From Sorex araneus (lineage: Eukaryota > Chordata > Mammalia > Eulipotyphla > Soricidae), in the NCBI RefSeq assembly GCF_027595985.1, contig NC_073303.1:28171847-28235846 (forward strand): 64,000 bases of DNA, in the 5' to 3' direction. Numbering within the stretch: position 1 is the first letter of the stretch; each line of letters begins with the position of its first letter. The position numbers were made by a program, and so were the translations under genes. Positions 59,340 through 64,000 of this stretch are shown piece after piece. The notes below the pieces were generated by a model. The model was given only the letters and a program-made list of their open reading frames with translations, ran no database searches and was not told the origin of the DNA.

Positions 59340-59665
59340 AGCTGGGGGAGAAGGCAGGTGGAATAGAGAAAGGATCACTAAGTCAATGACGGTTGGAGGG
59401 ATAGTTTCGGATGGGAGATGTGTGCTGAAAGTAGATGAAAGACCAAACATGATAGCCTCTCAGTATCTATATTGCAAACCATAATGCCAAAAAGGAGAGA
59501 GAGAGAGGAGATAGAGAGAGAGAATGGGGGAAATTGTCTGTCATAGAGGCAGGGGAGGAGTGGGATGGGGGGAGGACTGGGGACGTGGAGGGATGGGTGT
59601 TTGTTGTATGACTGAAACTTAAACATGAAAGCTTTGTAACTGTATCTCACAGTGATTAAAAAAAG
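59340..59665 (+). repeat. L1 3' end
   Basis: GGAGGGATAGTTTCGGATGG, CAAACCATAATGCC, GTCTGTCATAGAGGCAGGGG, then GTATGACTGAAACTTAAAC and AGCTTTGTAACTGTATCTC. Confidence 0.8.
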
Positions 59666-59839
59666 TGTGGTCACTATGAAGCAAGTCCTTTTATTACCTC
59701 TTCATATTTCACTGAGAGCATACAAAGACATACTAACTCTAATCATGTAGTCACACAACAAAACACAAGAAACATTTTCAGACTGCAAAATTCACACTGG
59801 GAGAGCAGCACAGAAATCCACCATGCTTAGGGAGAACAG

Positions 59840-60300
59840 ATGATAGCTCTGAAGATTCAATCAGTCATAACCAGCCATATAATCTCTTTGATAAGGACTT
59901 TTAGAGAGCAAACGTTGAGGAGGTTTAAGGAGCTCAAAGAAACAATGGAACAGATGACTAAAACCACAATAGAATATGAGAGCAGAAATGAAGAAACTAT
60001 TAGCAGAAATGTAGAATTAAGAAGTTTGGCAGGTAAAATAAACCCACTGGAAGTCCTTAGCGGTAGAGTAATAGTAGCTGAGGGTAAAATCAGTGATCTC
60101 CAAGATGAGATGCAGAAAATCTCCAGACAATAGCAGAAGATGGAAAAAAGACCAGAAAGAAAATTCTGATTTATGCTGGGACCATTGGTGGTGGAAACTG
60201 TGCACTGGTGGAGGGATGGGTCATTGTATGACTGAAAGGCAAGCATGAAAGTTTGTCAGACTGTAACTGTACCTTACGGTGATTCACTAATAAAAAAAAA
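59840..60300 (+). mobile_element. Half-L1-like element (ORF1 piece joined to L1 3' end)
   Basis: An ORF1 coiled-coil stretch (RTFREQTLRRFKELKETM, GKISDLQDEMQKISRQ, stop TAG at 60131) is followed within about 40 bp by the L1 3' end (GGTGGTGGAAACTGTGCACTGG, GACTGTAACTGTACC) and an A tail. ORF2 is absent. It may be a HAL1-type element or a deleted L1. Confidence 0.7.
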
Positions 60301-60474
60301 AGAAGAAAATTCTGATTTTGAGGCAATAGTTAAAGAAATTATTACTGGGACGTTTTCAGACTAAAACTCAGCAAGGAAATATCGGATATGAAGGAAGAAA
60401 TGTATGAGAGGGGCTTATTATTATATACATGCATATATGACATATATATGACATTTTAATGAATAAATTTATCT

Positions 60475-60636
60475 TTTGCTTTTTGGATCACACCTGGCGA
60501 TGCTCACCTGGCACTGCACTCAGAAATTACCCCTGGCAGTGCTCAGGGGGACCATATGGGATGCTGTGGGGATTGAACCCATGTTGTCCACATGCAAGGA
60601 AAATACCCTACCTGCTGTACTATCACTCTGGTCCCC
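60475..60636 (-). repeat. SINE type A
   Basis: TTGCTTTTTGGATCACACC to GTACTATCACTCTGGTCCCC, moderately diverged. Confidence 0.88.
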
Positions 60637-61544
60637 AATATATGACTTTTAATCCCCAAATAGAAGTTAATCACAAAAATAATTTTCTAGCCAGGTAGAG
60701 AAGTGGAAGTCATTTGGAAGGATATTTGAATAAGATAATGATGGAAGCATCTTAGAAGAAGTAAATACTTTGACCTTATTAAGTATGCACAACAATGGGG
60801 ATGTGTTGTGTGGCCGCTTTTGTGGTCCAGGAATATGTTCACCATATGTGAGGCTTACCCGATCCTGTAGAAAGTGTCCTGGAGTGTGACAGCGGTTGGG
60901 TAGTGGAGGTTCGCTGCCAGGGCTGGGTCTCTTGGGGCAGGAAGGGATCTCACCTGCCCCCCTCTGGGGTGCCCCGAGTAAAAACAGCCTAGAGTGGAGT
61001 CCAGTGAGATGGTTATGGGGGCCTCATTTTATGCTTTCTTCCGGAAGAAGCAGCTGTGAAATAGCAATAAAAGAAAAAAAAATTTTCCTATTTCTCCTTT
61101 CTCATCACTCCCTCCACCCTCTGTTTGTGTCAGTGAAGGGAGTCAGAAACCCAAAGATGCTGTGTGGACACAGGCAAGTGGCTGGACCTTTCTGAGTCTC
61201 AAGAACCTTTTGAGCTGAGAGACTGGGCAGAGCTTGGGAAACACGGGAGAAGTAGCAGGATTTTGAGAATGAGCCGGGAGCCAGAGACCCAGCAGCCAGC
61301 TCTCAGCCCGCCACTCTCCCTGACTACTCTCCCTGACCACTCTCCCTGACCGCTTTGCCTCTGCCTGCTCATCTCTGACACTGGGGCAGAGCGTCTCTGA
61401 GCCCCTTGCCCAGGGCTGACACTCTCCCACCTGCCTCAGCCACCAGCTCTCACACAGCATAAGACACTCCCTACCCATTTTTCATAATTATCGCACCACA
61501 TTTGATGGGGTTCAGACAGTAGGCAACAAATCATACTCTTGGAG
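60637..61544. other. Intergenic, nothing recognised
   Basis: GC-richer than its surroundings from about 60880. A small tandem ACTCTCCCTGAC repeat (three units) lies at 61311-61352. No gene assigned. Confidence 0.45.
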
Positions 61545-61800
61545 AACATGGCAAGCTACCAAGAGTATCCCGCCCGCAAGGCGGAGCCTGGAAAGCTACC
61601 AGTGGCATATTCTATATGCCAAAAGCAATAACAATAAAGGGTCTCATTCCCCTGACCCTGGAAAAGGCTCCAATATGGCAGCATTGGGAAAGACGAGTAA
61701 GAAGAAGCTGCTAAAATCTCAGGGCTGGGACAAAAGGAGAAGTTACTGGCTCCCGCTTGAGTAAATCGATGAACAATGGGATGACAGTGACACAGTAATG
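61545..61800 (+). repeat. SINE type B, long variant
   Basis: AGCCTGGAAAGCTACCAGTG, the extra block (CTGACCCTGGAAAAGGCTCC, GAAGAAGCTGCTAAAATCTC), then GGAGAAGTTACTGGCTCCCG and GATGAACAATGGGATGACAG. The tRNA-like head is missing. Confidence 0.85.
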
Positions 61801-64000
61801 CCACTTTGTAGTACAGTCTGATGCCTCCAATCTTCTTTTTCTTGAGGCTTACTTTGATATTTTGGGGGGAGGGCTGATAGATCTGTATGAATTTTAGGAG
61901 TGTTTGATCTATTTATTTGAAAAATGTTTTGGGTATCTTTATAGGGACTGCACTGAATCTGTATAATGCTTTGGCAAATATAGCTATTTTGATTATGTCA
62001 ATCCTCCCAATCCATGAATAGGGTAAGTAGGGTATATATTTTCATTTCTTTGTGCCCTTTCTTATTTTATTTATTTATTTAAAAAAACTTTTATTTATTT
62101 ACTTTTTCTTTTTGGGTCACACCCGGCAATGCACAGGGGTGACTCTTGGCTCTGCACTCTGGAATTACCCCTGGCGGTGCTCAGGGGACCGTATGGGATG
62201 CTGGGAATCGAACCTGGGTTGGTTGCGTGCAAGGCAAACTCCCTACCTGCTGTACTATCGCTCCAGCCCCGCCCTTTTTTATTTTAAGACATGTTTTGTA
62301 GTTTTCTTTGTATAGGTCTTTTGCCTCTTTAGTTTAGATGATTCTTAGATATTTGATTTTCTGAGGCACAATTATGAATGGGATTTTAAAATATGCCTCT
62401 CTGTTTCATGATTTGCATTTATGAAAGATTCATGGTCTCTGTGTGCTAATTTTGTAGCCTATTACTTTACTTACACAAACCTATAGTCACTAGGGGGGCC
62501 TTTTTGTGTAATCTTTAGTGTTTTCTAGATATGCTCTCATGTTATCTGCAAATAATGAGAATGTAAGCTCTTTCTTTCCTATCTGGATGCCTTTAATATA
62601 TTTTTCTTTCATAATTGCTATGGCAAGTTTTTCAAATACTATATTGAATAAAAGTAGTGAAAGTGGGCAAGTTGTCTTGGTCTGATATTAGGAGAAAGAC
62701 TTTTAGTTTTCCACATCCAGTATAATGTCTTCTGTGAGCTTGTGGTAAACTACCTTGACTATATTGAGGGAAGTTCCTTCAATTCCCATTTTATTGAGAG
62801 GTTTTTTTTTTTTATCATGAATGGGTGGTGGATCTTGCCAAATACTTTCTCCACATCTATTGATATGATATGATTTTTTTCTTGTATTGAAAAAGTGCAT
62901 TACATTGATTGATTTGTTGAACCCATTCATGCATCCCAGGGACAAATCCCATTTGGTTGTGGTGAATAAAAATTTTGATGTTATTGGATTTGATTTGCTG
63001 CTAGTATTTTGTTGAGGATATTTACATCTATGTGTGTTAGGAATATAGGTCTGTAATTCTCCTTTTTTGTTCTGTCTGCTTTTGATTTCAAAGGTAATGT
63101 GTACTTCAATGAAATTGTTTTGGAATGTTTCTGTTTCCTTAATTTCCCGAAAGAATCTGAAAGAATCTGAAAAGTGTTGGCAGTAGGTCTTCTTTTAAAG
63201 TTTGAAAGAACTCTTTAGTGGAATCCATCTGAACTTGGGCTTTCATTTTTGGGGAGAATTTTGATTATCATCTTAATTTTCTCAATCGCAATAGGGCTGT
63301 TCAGGTATTCCACATCTTCTTGGTTCAGCCTTGGGAGATGATAAGAGTCCAAAAATTCATCCATTACTTCTAGCTTTCTTATTCAGTGGCATACAGATTT
63401 TTAAAGTAATTCTTGGTGATACTTTGAATTTCTCCGACGTTAGTTGTGATATTCTCTTTTCATTACTAATTTGTTAATTAGGGTTTACTCTCTTTCTAGG
63501 TGAGTCTTGCCATCTATCAAAGAACTAGCTCTTGGTTTTGTTAATCTTCTGCATATTTTTATTCTAATTCATTAATTTTTGCTTTAAATTTAATTATTTC
63601 CTTCACCTGCCTACTTTGGGCTCCTTTTGTTGATTGTTTTCCAGTTTCTTAAGCTGTGCAGTTAGCTTATTTATGTAGACCTTTCTTCCTTCCAGAAAAA
63701 TGCTTGTAAGTTATCCTTAATACCATTTTTGCTGTATCACACAGGTTCTAGTATCTATCCTTATTCCTATTTGTTTCTGTGAATCTTTTAATTTCCTCTC
63801 TGACCCACTGGCTGTTCAGTAATAAGCTGTTTAGTTTTTAGGTTTTTGAGTTATTTATCCATTTATGTTTGTTGTTAACTTCTATTTTTAGAGCTTCATG
63901 TTCTGAGAAAATAATTGATATGATTTATATACTCTTGATTCTATAGAGGTATGTTTTCTGGCTTACCATGTGGTCTATCATGGAGAATGTCAAATGCGGC
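61801..64000 (-). mobile_element. L1 ORF2 region, antisense, runs off the window
   Basis: Decayed antisense L1 ORF2. Minus-strand peptides KVVYHKLTEDIILDVEN and MNGFNKSINVMHFFNTRKK are RT-region L1 motifs. The window ends inside the element. A SINE A lies at 62105-62272. Confidence 0.85.
62105..62272 (-). repeat. SINE type A in the L1
   Basis: TTTTTGGGTCACACCCGGCA to TACTATCGCTCCAGCCCC. Confidence 0.95.

Overview
The window is mammalian nuclear DNA from the MHC class II DQ region of a shrew, most likely Sorex araneus. Two signs point to a shrew. Dozens of copies of a tRNA-related SINE with A-box, B-box and a 3' end near GTGACCCAAAAAGC match my memory of the soricid SOR family. An RTE-type retrotransposon has a C-terminus of the kind I recall from nematode RTEs, and I recall a report of an RTE shared by parasitic nematodes and the common shrew. 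Neither point was checked by a search. There is no bacterial gene content, CRISPR array, rRNA or functional tRNA.

Layout. 1-7 kb: the 3' half of an apparently intact DQB gene on + (exons 3-6, exact human exon lengths, poly(A) signal); exons 1-2 lie left of the window. Its intron 3 holds two composite retrotransposons. 7-18 kb: intergenic DNA with decayed SINEs, an L1 and more composite elements. 18.1-20.7 kb: a second DQB copy on +, reduced to promoter, exon 1 and a frameshifted exon 2, cut off in intron 2 by a retroelement. 21-25 kb: L1 and SINEs. 25.3-43.4 kb: a class II (betaretrovirus-like) ERV on minus, gag-pro-pol, disrupted by nested insertions. Its capsid region holds a TRAM1 processed pseudogene, which holds an L1 with a candidate 3' transduction, which holds a 5'-truncated L1. 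43.5-47.1 kb: a 1.1-kb pyrimidine microsatellite, then LTR copies including an inverted pair. 49.3-52.0 kb: the RTE element, split by two solo LTRs. 57.4-58.1 kb: a decayed DQA pseudogene on +. 58.3-64 kb: SINEs, a half-L1 and an antisense L1.

Only the DQB gene looks capable of coding for a host protein. The rest is class II pseudogenes and retrotransposons. Several retroelements have exact boundaries because target-site duplications (TSDs) are visible, so the insertion history can be read directly.

The main non-gene results are: (1) a family of composite elements made of GC-rich 5' monomers (periods about 296 and 320 bp) joined to an L1-like 3' end, resembling SVA in architecture or deleted L1s; (2) a SINE class whose last 60 or so bases match the 3' end of the RTE element, which suggests an RTE-driven SINE like Bov-tA/BovB; (3) two candidate 3' transductions; (4) a 389-bp insertion with 47-bp terminal direct repeats and a 6-bp TSD. 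SINE type A below means the A-tailed class; type B means the class with the RTE-like tail.
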